From contig NZ_JAUSCF010000024.1 in the NCBI RefSeq assembly GCF_030651625.1, positions 1 through 64,000 on the forward strand: DNA of 64,000 nucleotides. The letters run 5' to 3'. This DNA is from Hydrogenophaga sp. (GTDB taxonomy: Bacteria > Pseudomonadota > Gammaproteobacteria > Burkholderiales > Burkholderiaceae_C). Below, piece by piece: positions 20,235-29,641 of this stretch; the stretch's first letter is position 1; every line of letters starts with the position of its first letter. The notes beneath the pieces are model-generated. The model saw only the letters and a list, made by a program, of their open reading frames with translations, had not been told where the DNA came from and made no database searches. The position numbers and the translations under genes are program-made.

Positions 20235-20966
20235 TTACACAGCGGGGGTGCGCGCAAACACCAGCGCGCTGACACGAGAGACGCCGACTCCCGCTAGCGC
20301 CTGTCCTGCCGCCTGAAGCGTGGCGCCGGTGGTGGTGACATCGTCGACGAGGAGCACATGCGTACCGGCGAAGCGGGATGATTCAGGCGGATTCACAAGA
20401 AACACGCCTCGCAGGTTGCGCATGCGTTCTTCACGCGACAGGCTGTGCTGGTCGGGCGCTTCACCTGTGCGCAGCAGTGCCTGTCTGATCTTCGGTGCCA
20501 CCTTCGCCTGTGTGCCCAGGGCTTGATGGTGCAGGGCTTTCACCAGTTCCCAGGATTGGTTGAATCCGCGAGTGGCAAGCCGGAGTGGCGTGAGCGGTAT
20601 CGGCACCATGGCATCGCACTCGGACACCAGTTGCCGGGCCAAAGGCGTGCGCAGTATCAATTCGGCCATGGGATTTGCCCAGCCGGGTTGTTCTCGGAAC
20701 TTGAACTGGGCCACGATATGGTCCCAGGGATACGCATAGTCAACCGCGACCACACACTGCCCTACCGCTGGGCTTTCGATGCGTGTGACGCAGCTCCCGC
20801 AACGACCGGTGTCCACAGCCATGGGCGCAGCGCAGCACGTGCAACGCAGGCGAGGCGCGGCGAACCGCCGAGCGCAAGCTGCACAGATGGGCTGGGATGG
20901 CCAGCTTCCGCATACCTCGCAAATCGAAGGAAGCCAGTCTGCCTTGAGCTGGAACGGGAAACGCAT
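20235..20966 (-). CDS. ComF family protein (phosphoribosyltransferase)
   Basis: Zn-ribbon CEVCGSWPSQPICAAC...; PRTase motif HVLLVDDVTTTGATL. Confidence 0.92.
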   Translation of the reverse strand: MRFPFQLKADWLPSICEVCGSWPSQPICAACARRFAAPRLRCTCCAAPMAVDTGRCGSCVTRIESPAVGQCVVAVDYAYPWDHIVAQFKFREQPGWANPMAELILRTPLARQLVSECDAMVPIPLTPLRLATRGFNQSWELVKALHHQALGTQAKVAPKIRQALLRTGEAPDQHSLSREERMRNLRGVFLVNPPESSRFAGTHVLLVDDVTTTGATLQAAGQALAGVGVSRVSALVFARTPAV

Positions 20967-21102
20967 CGCGCCAATATACTGACGAGGCTTTGGCGGCGGC
21001 CCTCTGACCCTGTCAGATGGCGCAACGACCACCGCTACAGCTGCCGCTGCTGACCCATTCAATCGGTTTCCCCTGCCTGATTTTCACCATCGTCGCGTTG
21101 TT

Positions 21103-22011
21103 TTGAGCACCTCCATCGCCCCTGAGAACGTTGTGCCCGGAATGGACGCCGTCGCTGCCAACCGTTGGCGCGCGCGTGCGCGCACGGGAAGCCCCTGGTT
21201 GCATGAGGAGGTGGCATCCCGGATGGTGCAGCGGTTGCCCTGGTTCCGGGAAAAGCCTGCCAGCTGGCTGCACTGGGAGCCTGTGAACGGCGGCTTGCAG
21301 GGGCACCGCAAGTTGGGCGAATACCTGCCACAGGCCAGGTGCCATGTGAGCGCCATGAATCTGCCCCAGGCGCTGGAAGCCACACGAGATCCTGCCAAAA
21401 CATTCTGGAAGACTGCGCCGTGGGTGCGCAATCGGCAACCCATGGCTCCTGCACCGGATACCCGTGTCGCCATGCTTTGGGCGAACATGGCCCTGCACCT
21501 GGAGCCCATGCCTCAGGCCCTGTTGCGCCGGTGGTCCGATCGCATCGCCGTCAACGGATTCCTGATGTTTTCCTGCCTTGGTCCGGACAGCTTGCGCGAA
21601 CTGAGGCAGGTTTACCGCCAAGTGGGGTGGCCAGAGCCGGCCCATGCGTTCACGGACATGCACGACTGGGGAGACATGCTGGTGCACAGCGGATTTGCCG
21701 AGCCGGTCATGGACATGGAGCGCATCACCCTTTCGTACAGTGGTGCCCCCACCTTGTTGGCCGATCTCCGTGATCTTGGGCGCAACCTGCAAGTCGACCG
21801 CTTCCGCGCTCTGAGAGGCCATCGGTGGCGCGATCGCTTGATGGCCGAAATCGAGGCCGGGCTGCCTCGAGATCAGGACGGACGCCTGCTACTGACTTTC
21901 GAGATCATCTACGGTCACGCATTCAAGCCACAGCCCAGATCAGCGGCGGGTGGAAGTCAGTCGGTGCCGGTCGACAAAATGCGCGCCATGCTGCGAGCAA
22001 CTCGACGCTGA
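21103..22011 (+). CDS. BioC-like SAM-dependent methyltransferase
   Basis: LWANMALHLEPMPQALLRRWSDRIAVNGFLMFSCLGPDSLRELR, adjacent to comF as commonly seen in Burkholderiales. Confidence 0.75.
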   Translation: MSTSIAPENVVPGMDAVAANRWRARARTGSPWLHEEVASRMVQRLPWFREKPASWLHWEPVNGGLQGHRKLGEYLPQARCHVSAMNLPQALEATRDPAKTFWKTAPWVRNRQPMAPAPDTRVAMLWANMALHLEPMPQALLRRWSDRIAVNGFLMFSCLGPDSLRELRQVYRQVGWPEPAHAFTDMHDWGDMLVHSGFAEPVMDMERITLSYSGAPTLLADLRDLGRNLQVDRFRALRGHRWRDRLMAEIEAGLPRDQDGRLLLTFEIIYGHAFKPQPRSAAGGSQSVPVDKMRAMLRATRR

Positions 22012-22207
22012 ACCTGTGCGCGGGTATGGCGAGGGCTTCGGGTGATTGATCGAGTGCCTTGCCACCTTGTCCGACTCGGATGTGGCGTCTTTGTCAGGGG
22101 AGGCCCCGTTTGACCTCGCTACAATTGACGATTGTCAAAAACTTCTGGGCATATTCCCAGCGCTGACGTGCTTGGCTTCTGTCGGGTGCGGCCTTTTGAG
22201 GTGGCGG

Positions 22208-22690
22208 ATGTTGAGTCCAGCGAGCGACGGGTTTCGGTTGGCCTCGGTATCTGATGCCGGCTGGCATTGGACCTTGCACCGCAACTGCTCGATAACGCCA
22301 GCCCAGCTGGCATGGGTGTTTGCCGGGTTGGGTGCAGTGTCACTGGCAGTGGCGGTTTTTTTCTGGTTTCAGGGTGCGGTGCTGGTCTTGCCATTTGCCG
22401 CATTGGAGTTGCTTGCTTTGGGCGTTGCGTTTTTTGCGACGGCAAGGCATGCCACTGACGGTGAGCGGATCAGTCTCCATCAAGGTCGCCTGGTGGTGGA
22501 GGTGGAGTCCGCGGGGAGGATACACAGGAGTGAGTTTGTCGCTGGCCGGGTGCGTGTGCAACCCGTCAGGGGCCACGCCTTGATTGAGGTTGCTGGTGAC
22601 GGGCGTTCGGTCAGGTTGGGGCGTTTCATTCGCACCGATCTCCGGCCCGTGCTGGCGAAAGAATTGCGTCAGGCCTTGCTCAAGGCTTGA
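22208..22690 (+). CDS. DUF2244 domain-containing membrane protein
   Basis: WHWTLHRNCSITPAQL ... two TM ... REFVAGRVRVQP-type C-terminus; upstream of cox genes. Confidence 0.8.
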   Translation: MLSPASDGFRLASVSDAGWHWTLHRNCSITPAQLAWVFAGLGAVSLAVAVFFWFQGAVLVLPFAALELLALGVAFFATARHATDGERISLHQGRLVVEVESAGRIHRSEFVAGRVRVQPVRGHALIEVAGDGRSVRLGRFIRTDLRPVLAKELRQALLKA

Positions 22691-22753
22691 GAGTGGGTCG
22701 AGCAGGTGGGTATCCCGACTGGAGCGGGGCTGGAAAGTTTGTTCTAATCGGCA

Positions 22754-22767
22754 TTGATATAAATCAA
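22754..22767. promoter_or_regulatory. FNR/ANR-type palindrome TTGATATAAATCAA
   Basis: Perfect TTGAT-N4-ATCAA 23 bp upstream of the coxB GTG start; TATATT at 22772-22777. Confidence 0.65.
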
Positions 22768-22789
22768 TACTTATATTCGAGGCGGAAAA

Positions 22790-24004
22790 GTGAGTAAGAC
22801 GAAAACGATGGGTCCGGGTGAAAAAACTTCCTGGCTGCACAAGCTGATCGCCGCGAAACAGGTGATCGTGGGATCGGTGCTCGGTGCTGGCGTGTGGATC
22901 ACGGCAGCGGCGCAGCGGGTCAATGACCTTCCTGGCGGGCCAGCCGTCAACCAGCTCAACTTTGCACCGCCAGTCACACGCATTGCTGAAATGCAGCACT
23001 GGTTGCACTGGTTCATGATGGCCATCTGTGCCGTCATTTTCGTGGTGGTGTTTGGTGTGATGTTCTATTCCATCCTCAAGCACCGCAAGTCGGTTGGCCA
23101 CAAGTCGCAGGTGCTAGCCGAACCGATCTGGGTGGAGCTGGGCTGGACAATCGTGCCATTGCTGATTGTGATCGGCATGGCTTTGCCGGCGACCAAGGTG
23201 CTGGTGGCACAGAAGGACACGACCAATGCCGACCTGACCATCAAGGCGACCGGCATGCAATGGAAGTGGGGCTACGACTACATCAAGGGTGAAGGCGAAG
23301 GCATCGGTTTCCTTTCGACACTGGACAACCACCACCGTGTCATGTCCAACAGTGGCAAGCCAGAACCCACCGATGACTACCTGCTCAAGGTCGACAATCC
23401 GCTCGTGGTTCCGGTGAACAAAAAAATCCGCATCATCACTACCGCCAACGACGTCATCCATTCATGGATGGTGCCTGCATTCGGGGTGAAGCAGGACGCC
23501 ATTCCCGGTTTCGTGCGCGACACCTGGTTCCGTGCCGAGCAGACGGGCGACTTCTACGGTCAGTGCGCCGAGTTGTGCGGCAAGGAACATGCCTACATGC
23601 CCATTCATGTGAAGGTGGTTTCTGCCCAGGCCTATTCCGCCTGGGTGGCCGAGCAGCAGGCTTTGATTGCTGCTGCTGCCGATGACCCTACCAAGGTCTG
23701 GACCCTGTCCGATCTCGTGCAGCGCGGTGAGTCGGTTTACGCAGCGAACTGTGTGGCCTGCCATCAGGCTGGCGGACAGGGCGCAGGTCCCATCAAGGCC
23801 CTCGATGGCTCGGCGCTGGTGACCGATGCCGATCACAGCAAGATGATCAATGTGATGCTCAATGGAGCAGCCGGGGGTGCCATGCCCGCATGGAAACAAC
23901 TCTCGGACACCGAACTGGCAGCGGTGATCACGTTTGCCAAGAACAATTGGTCCAACCGGACGGAACAGATCGTGCAACCAGCCGAAGTGCTGTCTGCTCG
24001 CTGA
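22790..24004 (+). CDS. coxB: Cytochrome c oxidase subunit II with C-terminal cytochrome c domain
   Basis: CuA motif CAELCGKEHAYM; heme c motif CVACHQ; GTG start (or ATG at 22808). Confidence 0.95.
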   Translation: MSKTKTMGPGEKTSWLHKLIAAKQVIVGSVLGAGVWITAAAQRVNDLPGGPAVNQLNFAPPVTRIAEMQHWLHWFMMAICAVIFVVVFGVMFYSILKHRKSVGHKSQVLAEPIWVELGWTIVPLLIVIGMALPATKVLVAQKDTTNADLTIKATGMQWKWGYDYIKGEGEGIGFLSTLDNHHRVMSNSGKPEPTDDYLLKVDNPLVVPVNKKIRIITTANDVIHSWMVPAFGVKQDAIPGFVRDTWFRAEQTGDFYGQCAELCGKEHAYMPIHVKVVSAQAYSAWVAEQQALIAAAADDPTKVWTLSDLVQRGESVYAANCVACHQAGGQGAGPIKALDGSALVTDADHSKMINVMLNGAAGGAMPAWKQLSDTELAAVITFAKNNWSNRTEQIVQPAEVLSAR

Positions 24005-24047
24005 GAGCTGGTCACCGAAAACACATTGAGTCTCAAAGGAATCGACG

Positions 24048-25667
24048 ATGAGTGCAGTTCTTGACCACCACGATGCGCATGGGCACGACCACGACCACCA
24101 CGCCCCCACCGGCTGGCGTCGCTGGGTCTACGCCACCAACCACAAGGACATCGGTACCCTGTACCTGCTGTTCGCTTTCACCATGCTCATGGTGGGCGGC
24201 GTTCTGGCGCTGCTGATTCGCGCCGAGCTGTTCCAGCCTGGCCTGCAACTGGTGAACCCCGGGCTGTTCAACCAACTCACCACCATGCATGGCCTGATCA
24301 TGGTGTTCGGCGCCATCATGCCGGCGTTCGTGGGCTTTGCGAACTGGATGATCCCGCTGCAGATCGGCGCATCCGACATGGCATTTGCCCGAATGAACAA
24401 TTTCAGCTTCTGGCTGATGATTCCGGCCGCTTTGCTGCTGGTGGGTTCGTTCTTCATGCCCGGCGGTGCACCTGCCGCGGGCTGGACGCTCTACGCGCCC
24501 CTGACGCTGCAGATGGGTCCCTCGATGGACGCTGGCATCTTTGCCATGCACATCCTCGGTGCCTCGTCCATCATGGGCTCGATCAACATCATCGTGACCA
24601 TCCTGAACATGCGCGCCCCCGGAATGACGCTGATGAAGATGCCCATGTTCTGCTGGACCTGGCTGATCACCGCCTACCTGCTGATCGCCGTGATGCCCGT
24701 GCTGGCCGGCGCCATCACCATGACGCTCACTGACCGCCACTTCGGTACCAGTTTCTTCAACCCCGCTGGCGGCGGTGATCCGGTGATGTACCAGCACATC
24801 TTCTGGTTCTTCGGCCACCCCGAGGTCTACATCATGATCTTGCCGGCCTTCGGCATTGTCAGCCAGGTGGTGCCCGCATTTGCGCGCAAGAAGCTGTTCG
24901 GTTACGCCTCCATGGTGTACGCCACGGGTTCCATTGCCATCCTGTCGTTTGTCGTGTGGGCACACCACATGTTCACCACCGGCATGCCGGTGACTGGCCA
25001 GCTGTTCTTCATGTACTCGACCATGCTGATCGCCGTGCCCACGGGCGTGAAGATCTTCAACTGGATCGCGACCATGTGGAAGGGTTCGATGACCTTCGAG
25101 ACCCCGATGTTGTGGGCCGTGGGCTTCATTTTCGTGTTCACCATTGGGGGCTTCACCGGACTGATTCTGTCGGTGGCTCCGATCGACATCCAGATGCAGG
25201 ACACCTACTACGTGGTGGCGCACTTCCATTACGTGCTCGTGGCAGGGTCGCTGTTTGCGATGTTTGCCGGTATCTATTACTGGTTGCCCAAGTGGACCGG
25301 TGTGATGTACAGCGAGACCAGGGGCAAGATCCATTTCTGGTGGTCGATGATCTCGTTCAACGTCACGTTCTTCCCGATGCACTTCCTGGGATTGGCCGGT
25401 ATGCCGCGTCGCTATGCCGACTACCCGATGCAGTTTGCCGACTTCAACGCCATTGCGTCTGTCGGAGGGTTCGCGTTCGGATTCGCTCAGGTCTACTTCT
25501 TCATCGCCGTGGTCCTGCCCGCCATGAGGGGCATCGGAGAGAAAGCCCCGCAGAAGCCATGGGAAGGCGCCGAAGGGCTGGAGTGGGAGGTGCCCTCACC
25601 CGCGCCTTTCCATACCTTCGAAAACCCGCCCAAGCTGGATGCCACCGCGACCAAGGTCATCGGCTGA
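24048..25667 (+). CDS. ctaD: Cytochrome c oxidase subunit I
   Basis: Full-length heme-copper oxidase subunit I (WFFGHPEVYI, HHMFTTG, VVAHFHYVL). Confidence 0.98.
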   Translation: MSAVLDHHDAHGHDHDHHAPTGWRRWVYATNHKDIGTLYLLFAFTMLMVGGVLALLIRAELFQPGLQLVNPGLFNQLTTMHGLIMVFGAIMPAFVGFANWMIPLQIGASDMAFARMNNFSFWLMIPAALLLVGSFFMPGGAPAAGWTLYAPLTLQMGPSMDAGIFAMHILGASSIMGSINIIVTILNMRAPGMTLMKMPMFCWTWLITAYLLIAVMPVLAGAITMTLTDRHFGTSFFNPAGGGDPVMYQHIFWFFGHPEVYIMILPAFGIVSQVVPAFARKKLFGYASMVYATGSIAILSFVVWAHHMFTTGMPVTGQLFFMYSTMLIAVPTGVKIFNWIATMWKGSMTFETPMLWAVGFIFVFTIGGFTGLILSVAPIDIQMQDTYYVVAHFHYVLVAGSLFAMFAGIYYWLPKWTGVMYSETRGKIHFWWSMISFNVTFFPMHFLGLAGMPRRYADYPMQFADFNAIASVGGFAFGFAQVYFFIAVVLPAMRGIGEKAPQKPWEGAEGLEWEVPSPAPFHTFENPPKLDATATKVIG

Positions 25668-25695
25668 CACCGATGCTTTGAACGGATACCCACCG

Positions 25696-25809
25696 ATGAA
25701 AACGCCCGAACAAAAAAAACACAACCTGCGCCTGGGGCTGATTCTGGCGTCCGTGGCGCTGGTTTTTTTCCTCGGATTCATGGGCAAGATGGTGTACCTT
25801 GGGGGCTGA
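25696..25809 (+). CDS. Small single-TM cytochrome oxidase assembly protein (37 aa)
   Basis: MKTPEQKKHNLRLGLILASVALVFFLGFMGKMVYLGG, between ctaD and ctaG; absent from the ORF track. Confidence 0.8.
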   Translation: MKTPEQKKHNLRLGLILASVALVFFLGFMGKMVYLGG

Positions 25810-25843
25810 GGCTTCCTTGCACAATCGTTAACGAGCACCAGGC

Positions 25844-26452
25844 ATGGGACTGAAGCGCGAGAATTTCAAGATGGTCGGCAAGCTCTGCGTGATTGCGCTG
25901 GGCATGTTCGCCTTTGGCTATGCGCTGGTCCCCATTTACCGGGCCATCTGCGAAGTCACGGGCATCAACATTCTGGCGCTCTCCGAGCGGGAAGTGCCCG
26001 GGCTTCGTCCTTCGCTGCCGGCCAATACGCAGGTGGACGAATCTCGGACCATCACGGTTGAGTTCGACGTCAATGTCCGTGGCCCGTGGCATTTCAAACC
26101 CGAGGTGCGTTCGATGCAGGTTCATCCGGGTGAACTTGCCACGGTGATGTACGAGTTTCAGAACATCCAGAACCGCACCATGGCCGCGCAGGCCATTCCA
26201 AGCTATGCGCCGCGGCAGGCGACCAACCATTTCAACAAGCTGGAGTGTTTCTGCTTCACGCAGTACACCCTGGAAGCTGGCGAAAAGAAGGCCTGGCCGG
26301 TGGCGTTCGTGATCGACCCGCGACTGCCGAAAGACGTCACCACGATCACGCTGTCTTACACCTTCTTTGAAGTCGGTGGCAAGGTGCCCGCAGCGCCAGT
26401 CGACGTGCCGCTGGCCACCGGTACCCCAGCGAAACTGCCAGGCGCGGTATGA
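25844..26452 (+). CDS. ctaG: Cytochrome c oxidase assembly protein CtaG/Cox11
   Basis: Single TM; KLECFCFTQYTLEAGEKKAWPVAFVIDP copper motif. Confidence 0.95.
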   Translation: MGLKRENFKMVGKLCVIALGMFAFGYALVPIYRAICEVTGINILALSEREVPGLRPSLPANTQVDESRTITVEFDVNVRGPWHFKPEVRSMQVHPGELATVMYEFQNIQNRTMAAQAIPSYAPRQATNHFNKLECFCFTQYTLEAGEKKAWPVAFVIDPRLPKDVTTITLSYTFFEVGGKVPAAPVDVPLATGTPAKLPGAV

Positions 26453-26670
26453 ACCCACCCGTCCACAAACGCGAGGGCTCCTGGACCGGCACCGTCAAGG
26501 CGGTGTTGTGGGGTTTTCTGGGTGTGCGGCGCAATTCAGACTACCAGGACGACATCGCGAAGCTCAACCCGCTGCACATCATTGCTGTGGGTGTGCTGAT
26601 GGCGTTCCTGTTTGTTCTGTGCCTCATCTTTCTTGTGAACTGGGTCGTTGCATCAGGTGCGACCGGTTGA
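26449..26670 (+). CDS. DUF2970 domain-containing protein
   Basis: 73 aa, WTGTVKAVLWGFLGVRRNSDYQDDIAKLNPLHIIAVGVLMA; overlaps ctaG by 4 bp. Confidence 0.85.
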   Translation: MNPPVHKREGSWTGTVKAVLWGFLGVRRNSDYQDDIAKLNPLHIIAVGVLMAFLFVLCLIFLVNWVVASGATG

Positions 26671-26731
26671 TCCGGACATCGGTTTTCATTTTTCAGACAT
26701 TCAAACAAGCGCTTTGCAATTAGGAGTGAGC

Positions 26732-27613
26732 ATGTCAGCAGCATCCCACGGTACGACGCCCTACTACTACGTCCCCGGGCCTTCACGACATCCTGTGATG
26801 GCGGCCATCGGCCTGTTTTTCGTGATCCTTGGTGCGGGTCAGTGGGTCAATGGCGCAGCCTGGGGTGCCTATTCCCTGGCCTTCGGCATGGCCTTCTGGC
26901 TGGTGGTGCTCTACCAGTGGTTCCGAGATGCGGTCAACGAAAGCGAAAGCGGCCTCTACGGACACAAGATCGATCTGTCCTACCGCTGGAGCATGAGCTG
27001 GTTCATCTTCTCCGAGGTGATGTTCTTCGGCGCGTTCTTCACAGCCCTCTGGTGGGCCCGTGTGCAGGCCGTGCCGAGTCTGGGTGGCTTTGAGAACTCA
27101 CTCATCTGGCCCGACTTTTCTGCCGTCTGGCCCAGCTCGCAGGCTGGTGCGACCGCTTCACCGGCCGGTATTGTTGAGCCATTCCAGACCATGGGCCCAT
27201 TCTGGTTGCCCACCATCAACACGGCGCTGCTCCTGACCTCTGGCGTCACGCTGACCATTGCCCACCACGCTCTCCAGGTGGGCAACCGGGGCAAAACCAT
27301 CGCGTTCATGTGGATGACCGTGTTGCTCGGAGTGATCTTCCTTTGCGTACAGGGCTATGAGTACTACCACGCCTATGTGGACCTGAACCTCAAGCTGTCG
27401 TCCGGCATCTTTGGCTCGACCTTCTTCATGCTGACCGGTTTCCACGGGTTCCACGTGCTTGTGGGCATGCTGATGTTGCTGTTCATCACCCTGCGTCTGC
27501 AAAGGGGGCATTTCACCGCCAAGAGCCATTTCGGGTTTGAAGGTGCGGCCTGGTACTGGCACTTCGTGGACGTGGTCTGGTTGGGCCTTTACATTCTTGT
27601 GTACTGGATGTGA
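26732..27613 (+). CDS. ctaE: Cytochrome c oxidase subunit III
   Basis: SWFIFSEVMFFGAFFTALWWAR, GFHGFHVLVGMLMLL, WYWHFVDVVWLGLYILVYWM. Confidence 0.97.
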   Translation: MSAASHGTTPYYYVPGPSRHPVMAAIGLFFVILGAGQWVNGAAWGAYSLAFGMAFWLVVLYQWFRDAVNESESGLYGHKIDLSYRWSMSWFIFSEVMFFGAFFTALWWARVQAVPSLGGFENSLIWPDFSAVWPSSQAGATASPAGIVEPFQTMGPFWLPTINTALLLTSGVTLTIAHHALQVGNRGKTIAFMWMTVLLGVIFLCVQGYEYYHAYVDLNLKLSSGIFGSTFFMLTGFHGFHVLVGMLMLLFITLRLQRGHFTAKSHFGFEGAAWYWHFVDVVWLGLYILVYWM

Positions 27614-27654
27614 TGGTGGCGGGAGGCGGGTGGAATCCCCGTTTCGCGCCAAAA

Positions 27655-27680
27655 GAAAAAAGCGCCTGCTGGCGCTTTTT
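27655..27680 (+). terminator. Intrinsic terminator after coxIII
   Basis: AAAAAAGCGCC-tgct-GGCGCTTTTTT. Confidence 0.85.
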
Positions 27681-27711
27681 TCTTTGATCGGATGCAGAAC
27701 TTTGATCGGGT

Positions 27712-27960
27712 TCAGCCCCGCAGCGGCAAGCCCGTGGGCTGGATCCAGCCCATCAAATAGCTGATCAACACCACCACAAACAACAATATGGAGAATCCCA
27801 CCCGGAATGCGAGCGCACGTGCCATGTGGTTGTTGCGGGGTGTGTCCGGGTTGGTTGCATCTGCGCCGGTACCACGGTCACCGCGCATCATGAACACCAG
27901 CGCCACGGCGAGGCTGCCGATGATCGCCACAAAACCTGCAAGGACCAGATAGTTCATCAT
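27712..27960 (-). CDS. Twin-transmembrane protein (DUF2909-like)
   Basis: MMNYLVLAGFVAIIGSLAVALVFMMRG...ALAFRVGFSILLFVVVLISYLMGWIQPTGLPLRG. Confidence 0.8.
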   Translation of the reverse strand: MMNYLVLAGFVAIIGSLAVALVFMMRGDRGTGADATNPDTPRNNHMARALAFRVGFSILLFVVVLISYLMGWIQPTGLPLRG

Positions 27961-27987
27961 GTCCAAGATTATCGATCTTCGGCTCCC

Positions 27988-28743
27988 ATGGCACGAGGTG
28001 GTTCTGTGAATACACGTGACTGGCGGTTCTGGATGGTGTCCGTGGCTGCGTTGTTGACCATGGCTGCGACCGGCGCATTGGGATTCTGGCAACTCGATCG
28101 CGCCGGGCAAAAAAGGGATCTTCAGGCCCGAATTGATGAGCGCGCCCAACTACCGGCCTGGAACGCTGCGGATGTGTTGAACATGGACGGTCCTGCTGCC
28201 GGTTTGCACCGCGTGGTGCAACTCTCTGGTGAATGGGTCCCCGGGACCACGCTCTTTCTCGACAATCGGCAGATGGCAGGGCGTCCCGGCTTTTTTGTGG
28301 TCACGGCACTGCGTCTGGAAGGCAGTGCAATGGCGGTGCTGGTGCAGCGGGGCTGGGTCCCTAGAGATTTTCAGGAACGCAGTCGTGTGCCTGAAGTGTT
28401 GACGCCTGACGGCATCGTTGCGGTCCAAGGCTGGTTGGCCCCGCCGCCGGGCAAGCTATACGAACTCGGAGAGGCGGGCACCGGCCCGATCCGGCAAAAT
28501 ATCGACATCGAGGGTGTCTCTCAAGAGTGGGGCGTGCCCTTGCTGGCCCTCTCTGTTGTCCAGACTGGTACCGCCACAGATGCACTTCGACGCGATTGGT
28601 CGGTTGTCACTGCTGGTGTGCAAAAACATCTCGGCTACGCGTTCCAGTGGTTTGGATTGTGTGCCCTTGCAGGCTTCCTTTACGTCTGGTTTCAGTTCAT
28701 TTCCCCCCGCCGAAAGCGCAGTTCCCATGTCTCAGACGCCTGA
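27988..28743 (+). CDS. SURF1 family cytochrome oxidase biogenesis protein
   Basis: LGFWQLDRAGQKRDLQARI ... VQRGWVPRDF ... GYAFQWFGLCA. Confidence 0.93.
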   Translation: MARGGSVNTRDWRFWMVSVAALLTMAATGALGFWQLDRAGQKRDLQARIDERAQLPAWNAADVLNMDGPAAGLHRVVQLSGEWVPGTTLFLDNRQMAGRPGFFVVTALRLEGSAMAVLVQRGWVPRDFQERSRVPEVLTPDGIVAVQGWLAPPPGKLYELGEAGTGPIRQNIDIEGVSQEWGVPLLALSVVQTGTATDALRRDWSVVTAGVQKHLGYAFQWFGLCALAGFLYVWFQFISPRRKRSSHVSDA

Positions 28744-29401
28744 CGAACCCTTGACACTGACCGTGCACAGCATGCCCCAGCTGGATGCAGCCAGCGCAAG
28801 CCGTGTAGCCAGCACACGAGCTGGCCGTTGGAAAATGGTGCTGCTGCTTCTGGTCTGTGCGGCACCGGTGATTGCTTCGTACTTCACCTACTACGTGATC
28901 CGCCCCGAAGGTCGGCACAACTACGGTGAACTGATCGATCCGCAGCGACCCGTGCCGGACATCAAGGGGACCAATGCACAGGGAGACCCGGTATCACTGC
29001 TCGAATTGAAGGACCAATGGTTGCTCATCAGTGTGGCCGACAGCGCCTGCGATGACGCGTGCCAGCAGCACCTCTACCTGCAGCGCCAGCTCAGGGAAAC
29101 GCTGGGGCGCGAGAAGGACCGGCTTGACTGGGTCTGGCTGCGCACAGGCGCCGGCGAAATGAACGAATCATTGCGCGCGGCCACCGATGCGGCCCAAGTG
29201 GTGCTCGTGGATTCAGACGCCCTGGCCACCTGGCTGGTGCCGGCTGAAGGTCGGCGCATCGAAGAGCACCTCTATGTGGTGGATCCTCTGGGCAACTGGA
29301 TGATGCGCTTCCCTGCCGACCTCGATCCCAAGCGGGCCAAGCGTGACCTGGACCGGCTGTTGCGGGCTTCTTCGTTTTGGGACAAGCCAGGAAGGTCATG
29401 A
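28727..29401 (+). CDS. SCO-like thioredoxin-fold membrane protein
   Basis: One TM, then DSACDDACQQH (CXXXC) and EEHLYVVDPLGNWMM; in cox cluster. Confidence 0.78.
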   Translation: MSQTPDEPLTLTVHSMPQLDAASASRVASTRAGRWKMVLLLLVCAAPVIASYFTYYVIRPEGRHNYGELIDPQRPVPDIKGTNAQGDPVSLLELKDQWLLISVADSACDDACQQHLYLQRQLRETLGREKDRLDWVWLRTGAGEMNESLRAATDAAQVVLVDSDALATWLVPAEGRRIEEHLYVVDPLGNWMMRFPADLDPKRAKRDLDRLLRASSFWDKPGRS

Positions 29402-29402
29402 A

Positions 29403-29520
29403 GCACCCCACTCGCCGCTTCGCGTCACCCCCCTCTCTCGCCTTCGGCGGGAGGGGGGCGATACCCGTGGCCCGGCGAAGCCGGTTCCACGGTATCTCTG
29501 GACCGCGGCATTTCTCGCCG
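29403..29520 (+). repeat. Stop-codon-anchored GC-rich hairpin repeat, copy B
   Basis: TGA-AGCACCCCACTCGCCGCTTCGCGTCACCCCCCTCTCTCGCCTTCGGCGGGAGGGGGGCGATACCCGTGGCCCGGCGAAGCCGGTTCC. Confidence 0.8.
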
Positions 29521-29641
29521 GAGGGAGTACCCCTGCAGGGGGGAACACCAGCGCCCCGGCAGTGCCGGTTGCGCGGTGTTTCTGAAGTCACTACCTTCGG
29601 TGCCCTTTCTGCAGCGATTGGCCCTTTCCACAAGCGCTGAC

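Noticed and set aside
24033-25382. 449-aa minus-strand His/Gln-rich ORF opposite ctaD
   Set aside because: Low-complexity antisense of cytochrome oxidase subunit I; no domain.
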